A stretch of 64,000 nt of DNA from positions 1,364,001 to 1,428,000 of the forward strand of contig NZ_JACHBL010000001.1 in assembly GCF_014200305.1 (NCBI RefSeq), in the 5' to 3' direction. Below, in pieces: positions 17,014-26,672 of this stretch; the stretch's first letter is position 1, and each line of letters begins with the position of its first letter. The stretch comes from Neomicrococcus lactis (GTDB taxonomy: Bacteria > Actinomycetota > Actinomycetes > Actinomycetales > Micrococcaceae). A model generated the notes under the pieces. It did no database searches. It was given only the letters and a program-made list of their open reading frames with translations, and was not told where the DNA came from. A program made the position numbers and the translations under genes.

Positions 17014-17750
17014 CTAGAAACAGATCGTGACATCTCCAATGCCCGCATACTGGAAGTTGCTGCTGGCTACCAGCCGAGTCGTAGACACGTTCGCATAAGT
17101 AATCGATGGCGTCGCCGAGGACGGTTTCAAGGTGATTGGAATGTAGTTACCGCTCGTCGTCGACGTATTAGTCTCCGTCGAAGATGTCGATGTCGTTGTC
17201 GTTGTCGTGACATAGGTTTTTGGCGTCCCGACTGCCGTTCCGTATCTATCCGTTGCGCCACTGAAAGACAGCTGGTCTGTGTAGTAGGCAGCGTTGTTCA
17301 TGTTGGCCTGCTGACTCGTGATGTCGTAAGCGTTGAAAGAGATTGGGACAGGCGTCAGGGCTTTGCCTGTGCTCGAGGCAAACGAGAAAGTCAAAGTTTC
17401 AGAGCCCCTCGTTGTTCCCTTGGCACTCGATGATGTTCCTTGATTGAAGTTGAGCACAGACGTTGTTGTACCTGACGGCACCACGTATTTGGTTGACTGA
17501 TCGCTGGTGACGCCATTGGCCCAGGCTTTCTGTGAGCCAGCCGAGGTCGCGCTGAAATCGCCATAGTTAGGCGTGGGCTGCTGGCCGGAATCGATTTTGC
17601 GACCCGGCTGCCCTCCGGTTCGGTATTTACGAACGGCGACTGTGACCTGCTCCCCGCTAGACAGCGTAATGGTGTCGACGCGCGTCGCATCTGTTCCTTG
17701 CGTTACAGCCAGAGTGGCTGACGTCCAAACCAGTTTTCCACAGCCTTCTC

Positions 17751-17757
17751 GGGGGGG
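17751..17757 (-). repeat. C7 tract after the signal peptide
   Basis: Seven C on the coding strand directly after the AMAA signal-peptide end. Six would keep the frame. Confidence 0.85.
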
Positions 17758-17838
17758 CAGCCATGGCAGGAGCAGCGGTAACAAGAGCGATCGTTGGAAC
17801 CGTCCAAGCGATATTTCGGGCAACGGCTCGGCGAGCAT

Positions 17839-17845
17839 GGGGGGG
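17839..17845 (-). repeat. C7 tract near the start codon
   Basis: Seven C on the coding strand, eight codons after the ATG. Six would join the start to the signal peptide. Confidence 0.85.
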
Positions 17846-17867
17846 TGTTCTTTTCAATATTAGTCAT

Positions 17868-18477
17868 GGAGAATTCATCTAGAACGGTGTGTGGAAATGG
17901 GACGACTGCTTAAAAGCGGATTCAAGCTAGACCAAAGATTACCCAAATCATAGATTTGATCACGACGACCGTTATCGGCGCGATATTTATACCGTCATTA
18001 TGCTCGTTGTGCCTCGCCTTACCGATCGATAAGTTAATATCGATCCATCCCAGAGAGGCAACAGCGGAATGGTCGTACGCAGGCCCCAATCAGGGTACAG
18101 TTCCAGACCGACGGCAGGCACAAGGTCTCGGCTTGCCCTCAGAAAGCAGGGATGTGATTCCACAGAGACGGTATTAGAGAAATGGGCACGTATATCCTGA
18201 ATTACGATGTCAACACGTAGGAAATAAGTGACAACTGCACTGATTCCAAACCAAAAGAGTCAGTGCAAAATAGTGGAACTAGGAGTTCTCGCAAGCAAAT
18301 CGGAAGTCGCTGATCGCGACGCCGTCAAAAGCCGGATTGCTGGTTGTGAGCGCTACCAACTTTCAAAGAAGTCGACAGCGGATACATTGCGAAACTCCTC
18401 AAGCAGGCGATGAGGACACCGATCAATTCGTCAAGCACCCCTCAATCACCCAAGACAAAATGAAATTTTGCATAGAT
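17868..18477. other. Intergenic stretch without a recognisable gene
   Basis: About 600 bp between the divergent secreted-protein gene and GT paralogue 3. Only short chance frames are seen. The last part runs into the duplicated block beginning at 18478. Confidence 0.4.
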
Positions 18478-18877
18478 GCGATCTTCGAGCTCAATCCATC
18501 TGGAGTCATTCGCCCGTCCACAACGAGATGGACAAACCTTCACGCGATGTAGCCTTTCGGAAGTCTGCGAGTTTTGATGTTTAGAATGGCGGCATGACCA
18601 TCCACGCGCCTCGGCCAGTTTTCTCGGTGATAGTCCCAACGCTTCAACGCGCGAAAGAGCTACAGCAACTAGTGCAGGATTGCGCTGATCATCCCTTAGT
18701 CCTCGAAGTTCTCGTTATCAATAACGCCAAGGACCCACTCTCGTGGAACTCGCCCAAAGTTCGCGTCCTCCAACAACAGGAAAATATCTACGTCAATCCA
18801 GCATGGAATCTAGGGGTTCGAGAATCTCGAGGAAAATATTTAGCCATCCTAAATGATGACGTATTGTTCAACCCCAA
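18478..18877 (+). repeat. Duplicated block A, copy 1
   Basis: 400 bp that match 19421-19820 with no gaps and, by my count, about 24 differences (about 94% identity). The block covers 116 bp upstream plus the first 95 codons of GT paralogue 3. Confidence 0.9.
18582..18587 (+). promoter_or_regulatory. -10 box of GT paralogue 3 (leaderless)
   Basis: TAGAAT lies 6 nt before the ATG at 18594. The corresponding box of paralogue 4 is TAGAAC at 19525-19530. Confidence 0.5.
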
Positions 18878-19319
18878 TCTTTTTGACTTAATCCTTAGAT
18901 GGTTAAGAGTTCCTGGAATTGGAATCATCGGCCCAAACAAAACGAGTTTCCACCCCTCCACTGGACGACCTTTTATTCGCCCCAAATATCAGCGACCATA
19001 CGGCTGGGGCACGGCAATGTTCATGCGCCGCGATGCATACACTGCGATTCCGGAGGAATTGCGCGTTTTTTACGGTGATGATTGGCTATTTCTCCATTCG
19101 CCGCGAAGAAACTGGACATTTTCCAATTTTTTCATTTCAACGAAAATGTCAACAACCGCTGGCGATTCAAAATTCAGCCCAGTCATCACTCATGATCAAG
19201 AAGTCTGGGAAAGTTTCGAAAAGGTTCCAAATCATCCTCGAAAGTTGGACCGCAAAGTATCCGAAATCTCACGAGCAATTCGACACAAAAGGGAACCCGG
19301 GAAATATAAAAGGCAATGA
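18594..19319 (+). CDS. Small GT2 glycosyltransferase, paralogue 3 of 4
   Basis: The protein has 241 residues. Its N-terminal half (PVFSVIVPTLQRAKELQQL, VLEVLVINNAKDPLSWNSPK, ENIYVNPAWNLGVRESRGK, ILNDDVLFN) is nearly identical to paralogue 4. Residues about 96-140 then diverge, residues about 141-166 (AMFMRRDAYTAIPEELRVFY then GDDWLF) are again almost identical, and the C-terminal tail diverges. This patchwork points to recombination between copies. The GT-A donor half is kept while the presumed acceptor-facing segments vary. The tail is strongly basic (KREPGKYKRQ), which could help it sit at the membrane. Confidence 0.87.
   Translation: MTIHAPRPVFSVIVPTLQRAKELQQLVQDCADHPLVLEVLVINNAKDPLSWNSPKVRVLQQQENIYVNPAWNLGVRESRGKYLAILNDDVLFNPNLFDLILRWLRVPGIGIIGPNKTSFHPSTGRPFIRPKYQRPYGWGTAMFMRRDAYTAIPEELRVFYGDDWLFLHSPRRNWTFSNFFISTKMSTTAGDSKFSPVITHDQEVWESFEKVPNHPRKLDRKVSEISRAIRHKREPGKYKRQ
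19014..19090 (+). repeat. Duplicated block B, copy 1
   Basis: 77 bp that match 19957-20033 with one or two differences, although the sequence on both sides differs. It encodes the AMFMRRDAYTAIPEELRVFY and GDDWL segment. Confidence 0.88.
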
Positions 19320-19420
19320 AATCTGTAGAAATACCGAATAATATTCGGCTCCCAGTCACATGAAGGAACCATGACGGTGTCGGGGGTAGCTTCGGAGCCA
19401 AATATTGACTCTATAAAGTT

Positions 19421-19820
19421 GCGATCTTCGACCTCAATCCATCTGGAGTCATTCGCCCGTCCACAACGAGATAGGCAAACCTTCACGCGATGTAGCCTGT
19501 CTGAAGTCTGCGATTTTTGAAGTTTAGAACGGCGACATGACCATCCGCGCGCCTCGGCCAGTTTTTTCGGTGATAGTCCCAACGCTTCTACGCGCGGAAG
19601 AGCTTCAGCAACTAGTGCAGGATTGCGAAGATCATCCCTTAGTTCTTGAAGTTCTCGTTATCAATAACGCCACGGACCCACTCTCTTGGAACTCACCCAA
19701 AGTTCGCGTCCTCCAACAACAGGAAAATATCTACGTCAATCCAGCATGGGATCTAGTGGTTCGAGAATCTCGAGGAAAATATTTAGCCATCCTGAATGAT
19801 GACGTATTGTTCAACCCCAA
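19421..19820 (+). repeat. Duplicated block A, copy 2
   Basis: Second copy of 18478-18877 at a constant offset of 943 bp. It covers the promoter region and the first 95 codons of GT paralogue 4. Confidence 0.9.
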
Positions 19821-20286
19821 AATTTTTACATTTATTGCGAAGTGGCTTGGTGTCCCAGGCATCGGAATAATTGGCCCTAATAATTCATGCCTGATCGCCC
19901 CAAATGGGCAGCCCATACTTCGGCCAACGAATGAACGGCCAACTGGTTGGGGTATAGCAATGTTCATGCGTCGCGATGCATACACTGCGATTCCGGAGGA
20001 ATTGCGCGTTTTTTACGGTGATGATTGGCTATTCCGCAATTCGCCCCGAACAAACTGGACACATGGAAATTATCCGATTCCAACTGAGATGTCCGTGACG
20101 TCGGGCGATCCAAAATTCAACCCAATAATTGCGGCCGACGACGAGGTATGGAGGAACCTTGAATTTAGCCCGAGTAAACAACCAAAAATCGCACGAATAG
20201 TCATCCAACTTTCACGCGCATTAAATGCGCATATTCGCACCCAAAAGCGCAGCGCCATATCCTTGCTAATCAAAGCACAAGACTAG
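19537..20286 (+). CDS. Small GT2 glycosyltransferase, paralogue 4 of 4
   Basis: The protein has 249 residues in tandem with paralogue 3, every matched position exactly 943 bp downstream. It shares the N-terminal donor half and the AMFMRRDAYTAIPEELRVFY block with paralogue 3, but has a different middle (FIAKWLGVPGIGIIGPNNSC region) and C-terminus. In the conserved block the usual PAWNLG reads PAWDLV here. The function is transfer of a sugar in surface-glycan assembly, with specificity unknown. The -10-like box (TAGAAC) is one base off TANNNT, so expression may be weaker than that of paralogue 3. Confidence 0.87.
   Translation: MTIRAPRPVFSVIVPTLLRAEELQQLVQDCEDHPLVLEVLVINNATDPLSWNSPKVRVLQQQENIYVNPAWDLVVRESRGKYLAILNDDVLFNPKIFTFIAKWLGVPGIGIIGPNNSCLIAPNGQPILRPTNERPTGWGIAMFMRRDAYTAIPEELRVFYGDDWLFRNSPRTNWTHGNYPIPTEMSVTSGDPKFNPIIAADDEVWRNLEFSPSKQPKIARIVIQLSRALNAHIRTQKRSAISLLIKAQD
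19957..20033 (+). repeat. Duplicated block B, copy 2
   Basis: Matches 19014-19090 at the same 943-bp offset, flanked by diverged sequence. Confidence 0.88.
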
Positions 20287-20402
20287 AATTTTTTCTCACA
20301 ACTACGTGTAGAAGCCTTAGTACGACTTAGTTCAAGCTTACGTTTTCGGCTCGAGGCAATGCGCGGGTTGCACGGTGTTTATCCGAGTGGTGGGATAGTC
20401 GA

Positions 20403-21446
20403 ATGAAAGCTCTTCTCAAAGCTCAGCCTCAACCCGGCTTCGAGCTGACCGACGTTCCGGAGCCAGAGACCCGCCCTCATGACGTCAAAATTCGAGTCCA
20501 CACGGCCGGCATTTGCGGCACTGACATTCACATCCTGAATTACGACGCCGCCGCGCAAGACATGATTAACACTCCGCTGATCCCGGGCCACGAGTTCTAC
20601 GGCGAAGTGGTGGAAGTCGGTAGTCTCGCAAGCACTGTCAAAGTGGGAGATCGAGTCTCCGGCGAGGGCCACGTGGTCTGCGGTATGTGCCGTAATTGCC
20701 GCGCGGGTCGCAAGCACATGTGCATCAACACTTCGTCCGTCGGCGTCCAGCGCAACGGCGCGTTCGCCGAGTATGTCGTTATCCCCGAATCAAACGTATG
20801 GGTTCACAAGGATGAGAACATCACGCCGGAACTCGGAGCCATTTTTGATCCACTCGGCAACGCCGTCCACACAGCCCTTTCATTTCCTCTCGTCGGCGAA
20901 GATGTCCTCATCACCGGGGCTGGTCCTATCGGCCTGATGGCAGTGGGCGTTGCCCGTCACGCGGGCGCACGGAAGATCGTCATTACCGATGTGTCCGAAG
21001 AGCGGCTGGCTTTAGCGCATGCAATGGGTGCTGACCTCACGCTGAACGTCGCCGAGCACCACATCAAAGAAGCCCAAGCACAGCTGAAAATGGTTGAAGG
21101 CTTCGACGTAGGACTTGAAATGTCCGGCCGTGGAACCGCGCTGCGCGAAATGATCGAGAACATGAACCACGGCGGCAACATCGCACTTCTGGGATTGTCG
21201 AGTGAGACAGCTGAATTCGACTGGACCAAGGTTGTCACTCATATGCTCACCCTCAAGGGCATATACGGCCGCGAGATGTTCGAGACCTGGTACGCGATGA
21301 GTGCCATGCTCCAGTCCAACGAGACACTTCGAAACAACATCGCAAGCACCGTGACTGACGTATTTCTTGCCGAATCGTGGGAAGAAGCTTTCGCTACCGC
21401 GAAGGCCGGACACGGCGGCAAAGTCATCATCGACTGGAGGTCCTAA
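20403..21446 (+). CDS. tdh: L-threonine 3-dehydrogenase
   Basis: Tdh oxidises L-threonine to 2-amino-3-ketobutyrate with NAD+. The 347-residue zinc alcohol dehydrogenase-like protein shows [10 protein letters not shown] (catalytic zinc Cys), [16 protein letters not shown], the structural-zinc cysteines in [15 protein letters not shown] near residue 100, and the NAD-binding [18 protein letters not shown] near residue 172. Its stop is 2 nt before the kbl start, so both are made from one mRNA and perform consecutive steps. It follows directly on the glycosyltransferase array but has the codon character of a core gene. Confidence 0.93.
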   Translation: MKALLKAQPQPGFELTDVPEPETRPHDVKIRVHTAGICGTDIHILNYDAAAQDMINTPLIPGHEFYGEVVEVGSLASTVKVGDRVSGEGHVVCGMCRNCRAGRKHMCINTSSVGVQRNGAFAEYVVIPESNVWVHKDENITPELGAIFDPLGNAVHTALSFPLVGEDVLITGAGPIGLMAVGVARHAGARKIVITDVSEERLALAHAMGADLTLNVAEHHIKEAQAQLKMVEGFDVGLEMSGRGTALREMIENMNHGGNIALLGLSSETAEFDWTKVVTHMLTLKGIYGREMFETWYAMSAMLQSNETLRNNIASTVTDVFLAESWEEAFATAKAGHGGKVIIDWRS

Positions 21447-21448
21447 TC

Positions 21449-22657
21449 TTGAGCAAGCAATCAATTCTTGCCAGCGTCAGCGAAGAAATCGCTGGGATAC
21501 GCGAAGCAGGACTCTACAAGAACGAACGCCATATCGACACACCTCAGGATGCATCCATCGAGGCCGGTCCGCTCGGGGTAGCAGCAGCTCCTGTTCTAAA
21601 CTTCTGTGCCAACAATTATCTAGGTCTCGCGAACGATTCACGGCTCATCGAAGCGGCCCACGAGGGTCTCGAAAACCACGGCTTCGGCATGGCTTCAGTG
21701 CGCTTCATTTGCGGCACGCAGGACATTCATCTTGCGTTGGAGTCCGAGGTCTCTGAATTTCTCGGTACCGATGCCACCATTTTGTTTTCAAGTTGCTTCG
21801 ACGCCAATGGCGGCGTTTTTGAGACTCTTTTCGGCCCTGAAGATGCGATCTTCTCCGATGCCCTAAACCACGCGTCCATCATCGACGGCATTCGCCTATC
21901 CAAAGCCAACCGATTCCGCTATGCCAATCAGGACATGACGGATTTGCGAGTCCAGTTGGAGGCCGCGAAATCACTGAACGACGGCGCCGGACCACGTCGG
22001 TCCGTCATTGTGACGGATGGCGTGTTCTCGATGGACGGTTTCATCGCTCCGGTCCGGGAGATCTGCGATCTGGCTGATGAGTACGGAGCCCTAGTCATGG
22101 TCGACGATTCCCATGCGGTGGGATTCATGGGAGCAACCGGCGCCGGAGTTCCCGAACATCTGGGTGTGGGTGACCGAGTGGATATCTACACCGGCACGTT
22201 CGGCAAAGCTCTCGGTGGTGCTTCCGGTGGCTACGTTTCAGGCCACGCAGAGATCATTGAGCTGATGCGCCAGCGAGCACGTCCATATTTGTTCTCCAAC
22301 TCGTTGGCACCAGCAATCGTCCAGGCCACGCGTGAAGCACTGAAGTTGGTGACCGGTTCTGGCTCCCTACGCGAAAAACTTTTTGCCAACGCCACCCACT
22401 TCCGCACTTCCATGACGGAAGCCGGGTTTGAACTCTTGCCTGGCGAACACGCAATCGTGCCCGTCATGTTCGGCGACGCCCACGTTGCGTCGAAAATTGC
22501 CGATGCGATGCTGGAGCACGGAGTGTTTGTCACAGCCTTTAGCTACCCGGTAGTACCGAAGGGTGCCGCACGTATTCGTGTGCAACTCTCCGCAGCGCAC
22601 TCTACCGAAGACATCGAAATTTGCGTGAAGGCCTTTATCGCCGCACGAGGATCGTGA
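21449..22657 (+). CDS. kbl: Glycine C-acetyltransferase (2-amino-3-ketobutyrate CoA ligase)
   Basis: Kbl cleaves 2-amino-3-ketobutyrate with CoA to glycine and acetyl-CoA, completing threonine breakdown. I start it at TTG 21449, because GGAGG lies 8 nt upstream and the open frame further upstream is only overlap with tdh. The result is about 403 residues. PLP-enzyme motifs are [41 protein letters not shown] and the Schiff-base lysine segment [13 protein letters not shown] near residue 250. The length fits the family. It is coupled to tdh. Confidence 0.93.
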   Translation: MSKQSILASVSEEIAGIREAGLYKNERHIDTPQDASIEAGPLGVAAAPVLNFCANNYLGLANDSRLIEAAHEGLENHGFGMASVRFICGTQDIHLALESEVSEFLGTDATILFSSCFDANGGVFETLFGPEDAIFSDALNHASIIDGIRLSKANRFRYANQDMTDLRVQLEAAKSLNDGAGPRRSVIVTDGVFSMDGFIAPVREICDLADEYGALVMVDDSHAVGFMGATGAGVPEHLGVGDRVDIYTGTFGKALGGASGGYVSGHAEIIELMRQRARPYLFSNSLAPAIVQATREALKLVTGSGSLREKLFANATHFRTSMTEAGFELLPGEHAIVPVMFGDAHVASKIADAMLEHGVFVTAFSYPVVPKGAARIRVQLSAAHSTEDIEICVKAFIAARGS

Positions 22658-22825
22658 TGAAGCCTTGCGACTTTGAGATTCCAAGTCCACTCATAACTTG
22701 ACCTTCTTCATGGTTAGCCTTCGTACTCAAGACTTGGGTGAAATGACTCTGGAATAAATATCCTTTCATGCGAAGATCGTTCATAACGAAGGTCTACTAA
22801 GTTAAAAACCGAAGAGGGTAAATTC

Positions 22826-23917
22826 TTGCCTCAGCCAGCTAACCGACCAACACTTCATGCCAAACTGAGCTCCTCAGACAATGCCCTAGGCGCCGTTCGT
22901 CTAATGCTGGCGGTCCTGGTCATTTTCGGGCATGCCTTCCCTCTCGGCGGATTTCAGTCATTCCAGTTTGGCCCCTTCATTCACAGCGGCCTCCATGGTG
23001 CTGCAGTTGATGGATTCTTCGTGATCTCGGGGTATTTGATATTTGCGTCAGCTTTGAGGACTCGAACACTGGCATACTTCTGGCGCAGGTTCCTTCGCAT
23101 CTATCCTGGCTACTTAGTGGCCATACTCGTAACGGCATTCCTTTTCGCGCCTCTCGGCAGCGTTCTGGAAGCGGGCACTAAATGGGAAGCGGCTTCGGCA
23201 ATCCATTACGTTACTGGTGCACTTGATCTCAAGCCCTCGCAGGATGGCATTGAAAACACATTGAATCAAGTTCCGTGGCCACACACATGGAACGGAAGTC
23301 TCTGGACACTTTTTTACGAGGCGTTGGCATACGTCGGCGTTGCAGTCCTATGTGTGGCAAATCCAGTTCGAACGAGAGTGCACATAATTGTGCCAGCATT
23401 GACCCTGATGGCAACTCTCGCTTATGTCACGCTTCCACCGACGTTCTTCTCCAGCACCTTCTCTAGTGCGTTTGGCGCAATTGCGGACAACGGTCTCCGT
23501 CTTTGGACTCACTTTCTATGGGGAATGTTGGCCTACGTGGCTGGGAAACATATTAGATTCAACCGAATTTCCTTTTTCGGATCAACTGTATTGTTTCTGT
23601 TTTTGACTCACACGTCCGTACTTCCTGAGACCTCTGGAAAGATTGTCGGGCTGATCTCGCTAGTTGTCGCCGTTCTTAGCGCAGGATCAGTTCTCAAGAC
23701 TCGCATTGGGTCCAACACAGATCTGTCGTACGGCATCTACATTTACGCTTTTCCGGTACAACAGCTTCTAATATTGTGCGGAATTGCCAATTTTGGCTGG
23801 CTGGTCACAGCCCTTAGTTGCGTTAGCATAACGGCGGTATTGGCGCTGCTTTCGTGGAAATTCGTGGAACTTCCTGCCATTAACCTCAAGCATCTGGTTC
23901 CTGCGCGGCATTGGTGA
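22826..23917 (+). CDS. Acyltransferase-3 family membrane protein, second paralogue
   Basis: The protein has 363 residues from a TTG start with GAGGG about 8 nt upstream. It opens with NALGAVRLMLAVLVIFGHAF (catalytic-type His in helix 1), then GFFVISGYLI, FWRRFLRIYPGYLVAILV, and about ten membrane helices. It matches the protein at 9930 motif for motif, so the two probably acylate related surface sugars with different specificity. It is convergent with the GT2 gene at 24051. The gap before it (22658-22825) holds no gene. Confidence 0.85.
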   Translation: MPQPANRPTLHAKLSSSDNALGAVRLMLAVLVIFGHAFPLGGFQSFQFGPFIHSGLHGAAVDGFFVISGYLIFASALRTRTLAYFWRRFLRIYPGYLVAILVTAFLFAPLGSVLEAGTKWEAASAIHYVTGALDLKPSQDGIENTLNQVPWPHTWNGSLWTLFYEALAYVGVAVLCVANPVRTRVHIIVPALTLMATLAYVTLPPTFFSSTFSSAFGAIADNGLRLWTHFLWGMLAYVAGKHIRFNRISFFGSTVLFLFLTHTSVLPETSGKIVGLISLVVAVLSAGSVLKTRIGSNTDLSYGIYIYAFPVQQLLILCGIANFGWLVTALSCVSITAVLALLSWKFVELPAINLKHLVPARHW

Positions 23918-24050
23918 CATCGTAGCGCCGTCCAACATATCTCTATATTTGAGGCTAATATCGCAATTTCCTGGCTCCAGTCTAGGAGGGTCAATCTCCA
24001 AGGAGCTCTCGGTGTGACACGCGGTAATTGACGGCCCAAGTAGCGAATGC

Positions 24051-24938
24051 TCATTTATTAGGGGCAATGAGAAATTGTGGTTCGTCCCAGCCTTTGTACT
24101 TACCAGATATGACGCCCACCAAGTGGCCTGCAGCAGTCACGCCCGAGCGCGCGTGCCCCTTAAGTGAATTCGACCGGAACCCAGTTACAGCATGAGTCGC
24201 CGATTTGAAGTTCTCGAGAATAACGGAACGAAGCTTATTTCTTCCGGGAAATTCGTCTGGATGTCTCGCCCAAACTCGTACTTCAGCTTTTCCAGAATTG
24301 TATATTTTCCTGAGAACGTTCTTGAAATCAGTCGTAGGCGTGAACTCAATTCTGGCGCTCGGGACGTAGGCAATGCGAAGTCGGGCTTTTCGAGCACGGA
24401 TCATGAATTCATAATCCTCACAGCCATAAGTGCGGAACGACTCATCATAGCCGCCGAGTTCCAGGAATCTGTGCCTTCTGATGGCCGAATTTCCACCCAA
24501 GTGAACCGGGGCACGGAAATTCTCAGATTCCTCGTAAATAGCAGTTACGTCAAGATCACTTACGCGATCTTCGTACTCCTCCAGGAATCCGCCCACGACA
24601 TCAACATCACTGCTTAACGCCCAAACAAGAGTGTCGAGCCAATCTGGCTCCACTCGGTCATCAGCGTCACAGAACGCGACAAATTTCCCTCGTGCTACAA
24701 GGACTCCGGAATTACGTGCGTGTGCGGCACCCTGAGTCTTGGACGCGTCAACGAGTGACAATGGCACTGGGAAGCGGCTCTTGAAACTCTCAATGACTCG
24801 AACAGTCTCATCTTTCGAACCGTTGTTCGCGACTATTACTTCCCAAGAACCGTCGAATGTCTGACAGGCTAAAGAGTCCAGCTGTCTTCCAATCGTTGAA
24901 GCAGCGTTATATGCAGGAATAACTACAGACACGTCCAT
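24051..24938 (-). CDS. GT2 glycosyltransferase (CDADD type), paralogue of the genes at 51609 and 53066
   Basis: The ATG at 24938 is chosen because GAGAGGAAA lies upstream and the GT-A fold begins right there (MDVSVVIPAYNAASTIGRQL); the open frame extends to 25124 without homology. The protein has about 295 residues. Motifs are VIVANNGSKDETVRV, AAHARNSGVLVARGKF, the metal-binding VAFCDADDRVEPDW near residue 95, and GCEDYEFMIRARKA near residue 185. No membrane helices are seen. It belongs to a second local GT2 family whose other members lie at 51609 and 53066. Sugar specificity is unknown. Confidence 0.87.
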   Translation of the reverse strand: MDVSVVIPAYNAASTIGRQLDSLACQTFDGSWEVIVANNGSKDETVRVIESFKSRFPVPLSLVDASKTQGAAHARNSGVLVARGKFVAFCDADDRVEPDWLDTLVWALSSDVDVVGGFLEEYEDRVSDLDVTAIYEESENFRAPVHLGGNSAIRRHRFLELGGYDESFRTYGCEDYEFMIRARKARLRIAYVPSARIEFTPTTDFKNVLRKIYNSGKAEVRVWARHPDEFPGRNKLRSVILENFKSATHAVTGFRSNSLKGHARSGVTAAGHLVGVISGKYKGWDEPQFLIAPNK

Positions 24939-25109
24939 GTTTGCGCCGTTTCCTCTCTCTGAGTCAGTGACTAAGACCAAAAGCCAGAAACGACTACTAA
25001 CTCCGCCAGAACAATTGCCTTTTAACCGATCGTAGGCGGGGCAGATATCATTGCCAACTTGTGACCTACGAATAAGGAGATGGAAACCTGCATCCTCGCC
25101 CATAGACGC

Positions 25110-25146
25110 CGGAGTGGTCGCCAATCTTTATCCGGCCACCACTCCG
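25110..25146 (-). terminator. Hairpin after gatB
   Basis: CGGAGTGGT (25110-25118) pairs with ACCACTCCG (25138-25146), 15 nt past the gatB stop. No T run follows on the minus strand. Confidence 0.5.
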
Positions 25147-25160
25147 CTGTCTGTACGAAT

Positions 25161-26672
25161 CTAACCGTCAACACCCAGCTTCTCGAGCACAATCTCGCGG
25201 ACACGAGCCGCGTCAGCCTGCCCACGGGTCGCCTTCATGACGGGGCCAATGAGTGCGCCGATGGCCTGCACCTTGCCGGACTGGATCTTTGCCACAACAT
25301 CTGGCATCTGAGCCATGGCTTCGTCGATAGCCGCGCCGAGGGCAGAGTCATCGTTCACCACGGCAAGACTGCGCTTTTCAACAACCTCAGATGGGGTTCC
25401 TTCGCCGGCGAGGACAAAGTCCAAGACCTGGCGGGCGATCTTGTCATTGATCTTCTTGCAATCGATAAGTCCCTGAAGTTCAACAATGGTTTCCGGCGTG
25501 ACACCAAGTTCAGCAGCGTCAACGTCCTGGGTCTTCGCAAGACCAGAGACAACACCCATCCACCATTTACGAGCAACCGCTGGTGAAGCGCCTGCTGCGA
25601 TGGTGTCAGAGATGAGGTCCGTCATTCCAGCATTTACGACGTCACGGAATTCTGCGTCCGAGTATCCCCACTCAGCCTTGAGGCGCTTGCGGCGCTCGGC
25701 TGGCGGCTCTGGCAGACGGGCACGAAGCTCTTCAATCCACTCTGGCGTCGTGACAACAGGAACCAAGTCCGGCTCTGGGAAGTAACGGTAATCGTCGGCG
25801 TCGGACTTCGGACGGCCAGATGTGGTGGAGCGAGTGTCTTCGTGCCAGTGCCGGGTCTCTTGGACAACCTTCTGACCTGATTCGAGAACAGCAGCGTGAC
25901 GCTCAATCTCGAAGCGAACAGCATGCTCAACTGCGCGCAGCGAGTTCACGTTCTTCGTCTCGGAACGAGTGCCGAACTTGTCAGCGCCCTTGAGCATAAG
26001 GGAAACGTTGGCATCGCAACGCACGTTGCCGCGCTCCATCTTGGCGTCAGAGACGTCAAGGTTCTTCACGATTTCGCGGATCGCTCCAACGTAGGCACGC
26101 GCCAGTTCAGGGGCACGCTTGCCAGCGCCAACAATAGGCTTCGTCACGATTTCCACGAGCGGAACACCAGCACGGTTGTAGTCAACCAAGGAGAACTCGG
26201 CGCCCTGAATACGTCCGGTGCTACCACCCATGTGGGTGAGCTTTCCGGCATCTTCTTCCATGTGAGCGCGTTCAATTTCAACGCGGAACACTTCGCCGTC
26301 TTCCAGCTCAATGTCGATGTAGCCGTCGTAGGCGATCGGCTCGTCGTACTGAGAGGTCTGGAAGTTCTTAGGGGTGTCCGGGTAGAAGTAGTTCTTGCGG
26401 GCGAAACGGCAGGATTCTGCAATCTTGCAGTTCAGCGCCAAGCCAATGAGGATCGAATACTCCACGGCCGTCTTGTTAACTACCGGCAAGACACCAGGCA
26501 AGCCAAGGTCAACCGGCGTGACGTTCGTGTTCGGCACGTCACCAAAGGCGTTCGGAGCATCAGAGAACATCTTGGTCTTGGTGTTGAGTTCAACGTGAAC
26601 TTCAAAGCCAAGGACTGGATCGTACTTTTCTAGCGCCTCGTCAAAGTCCACGAGTTCTTCAGTCACTGCCAC
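25161..26672 (-). CDS. gatB: Asp-tRNA(Asn)/Glu-tRNA(Gln) amidotransferase subunit B
   Basis: GatB is the tRNA-binding and kinase subunit of GatCAB, which converts Glu-tRNA(Gln) (and Asp-tRNA(Asn)) to the amidated form. The 503-residue protein has the family start [16 protein letters not shown], the catalytic segment [37 protein letters not shown] and [14 protein letters not shown], and a C-terminal YqeY-like helical domain ending [11 protein letters not shown]. The GTG start abuts the gatA stop with no gap; a second GTG lies two codons later. It is the last gene of the PP2C-ligA-gatCAB run. Confidence 0.95.
   Translation of the reverse strand: MAVTEELVDFDEALEKYDPVLGFEVHVELNTKTKMFSDAPNAFGDVPNTNVTPVDLGLPGVLPVVNKTAVEYSILIGLALNCKIAESCRFARKNYFYPDTPKNFQTSQYDEPIAYDGYIDIELEDGEVFRVEIERAHMEEDAGKLTHMGGSTGRIQGAEFSLVDYNRAGVPLVEIVTKPIVGAGKRAPELARAYVGAIREIVKNLDVSDAKMERGNVRCDANVSLMLKGADKFGTRSETKNVNSLRAVEHAVRFEIERHAAVLESGQKVVQETRHWHEDTRSTTSGRPKSDADDYRYFPEPDLVPVVTTPEWIEELRARLPEPPAERRKRLKAEWGYSDAEFRDVVNAGMTDLISDTIAAGASPAVARKWWMGVVSGLAKTQDVDAAELGVTPETIVELQGLIDCKKINDKIARQVLDFVLAGEGTPSEVVEKRSLAVVNDDSALGAAIDEAMAQMPDVVAKIQSGKVQAIGALIGPVMKATRGQADAARVREIVLEKLGVDG

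Larger units (their letters stand above)
17014..17867 (-). pseudogene. Secreted Ser/Thr-rich surface protein, out of frame at two C7 tracts (possibly phase-variable)
   Basis: The start MTNIEKNTP (ATG at 17867), a signal peptide in a second frame (RRAVARNIAW, then TVPTIALVTAAPAMAA), and the 250-residue body in a third frame (EGCGKLVWTSATLAVTQ onwards) are joined exactly at two runs of seven C (17845-17839 and 17757-17751). Removing one C from each run yields a single 283-residue secreted protein. The body is rich in Ser and Thr, with a TTTTTTSTSSTETNTSTTSG linker near the end, and finishes GIGDVTICF without an LPXTG anchor or membrane helix. The function is unknown; it is likely a cell-surface or cell-wall protein. 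It could be a phase-off contingency gene, a pseudogene, or a sequencing artefact in homopolymers. Confidence 0.7.

Noticed and set aside
18442-19582. Two similar antisense frames (at 18442-18639 and 19232-19582) that look like a conserved small gene pair
   Set aside because: They lie inside duplicated block A opposite the glycosyltransferase starts; their similarity follows from the duplication and they have no recognisable motif.
9400-25000. Glycan region as a mobile element with insertion sequences or attachment sites
   Set aside because: I found no transposase, integrase, tRNA-based attachment site or flanking direct repeats; transfer by homologous exchange stays possible but unproven.
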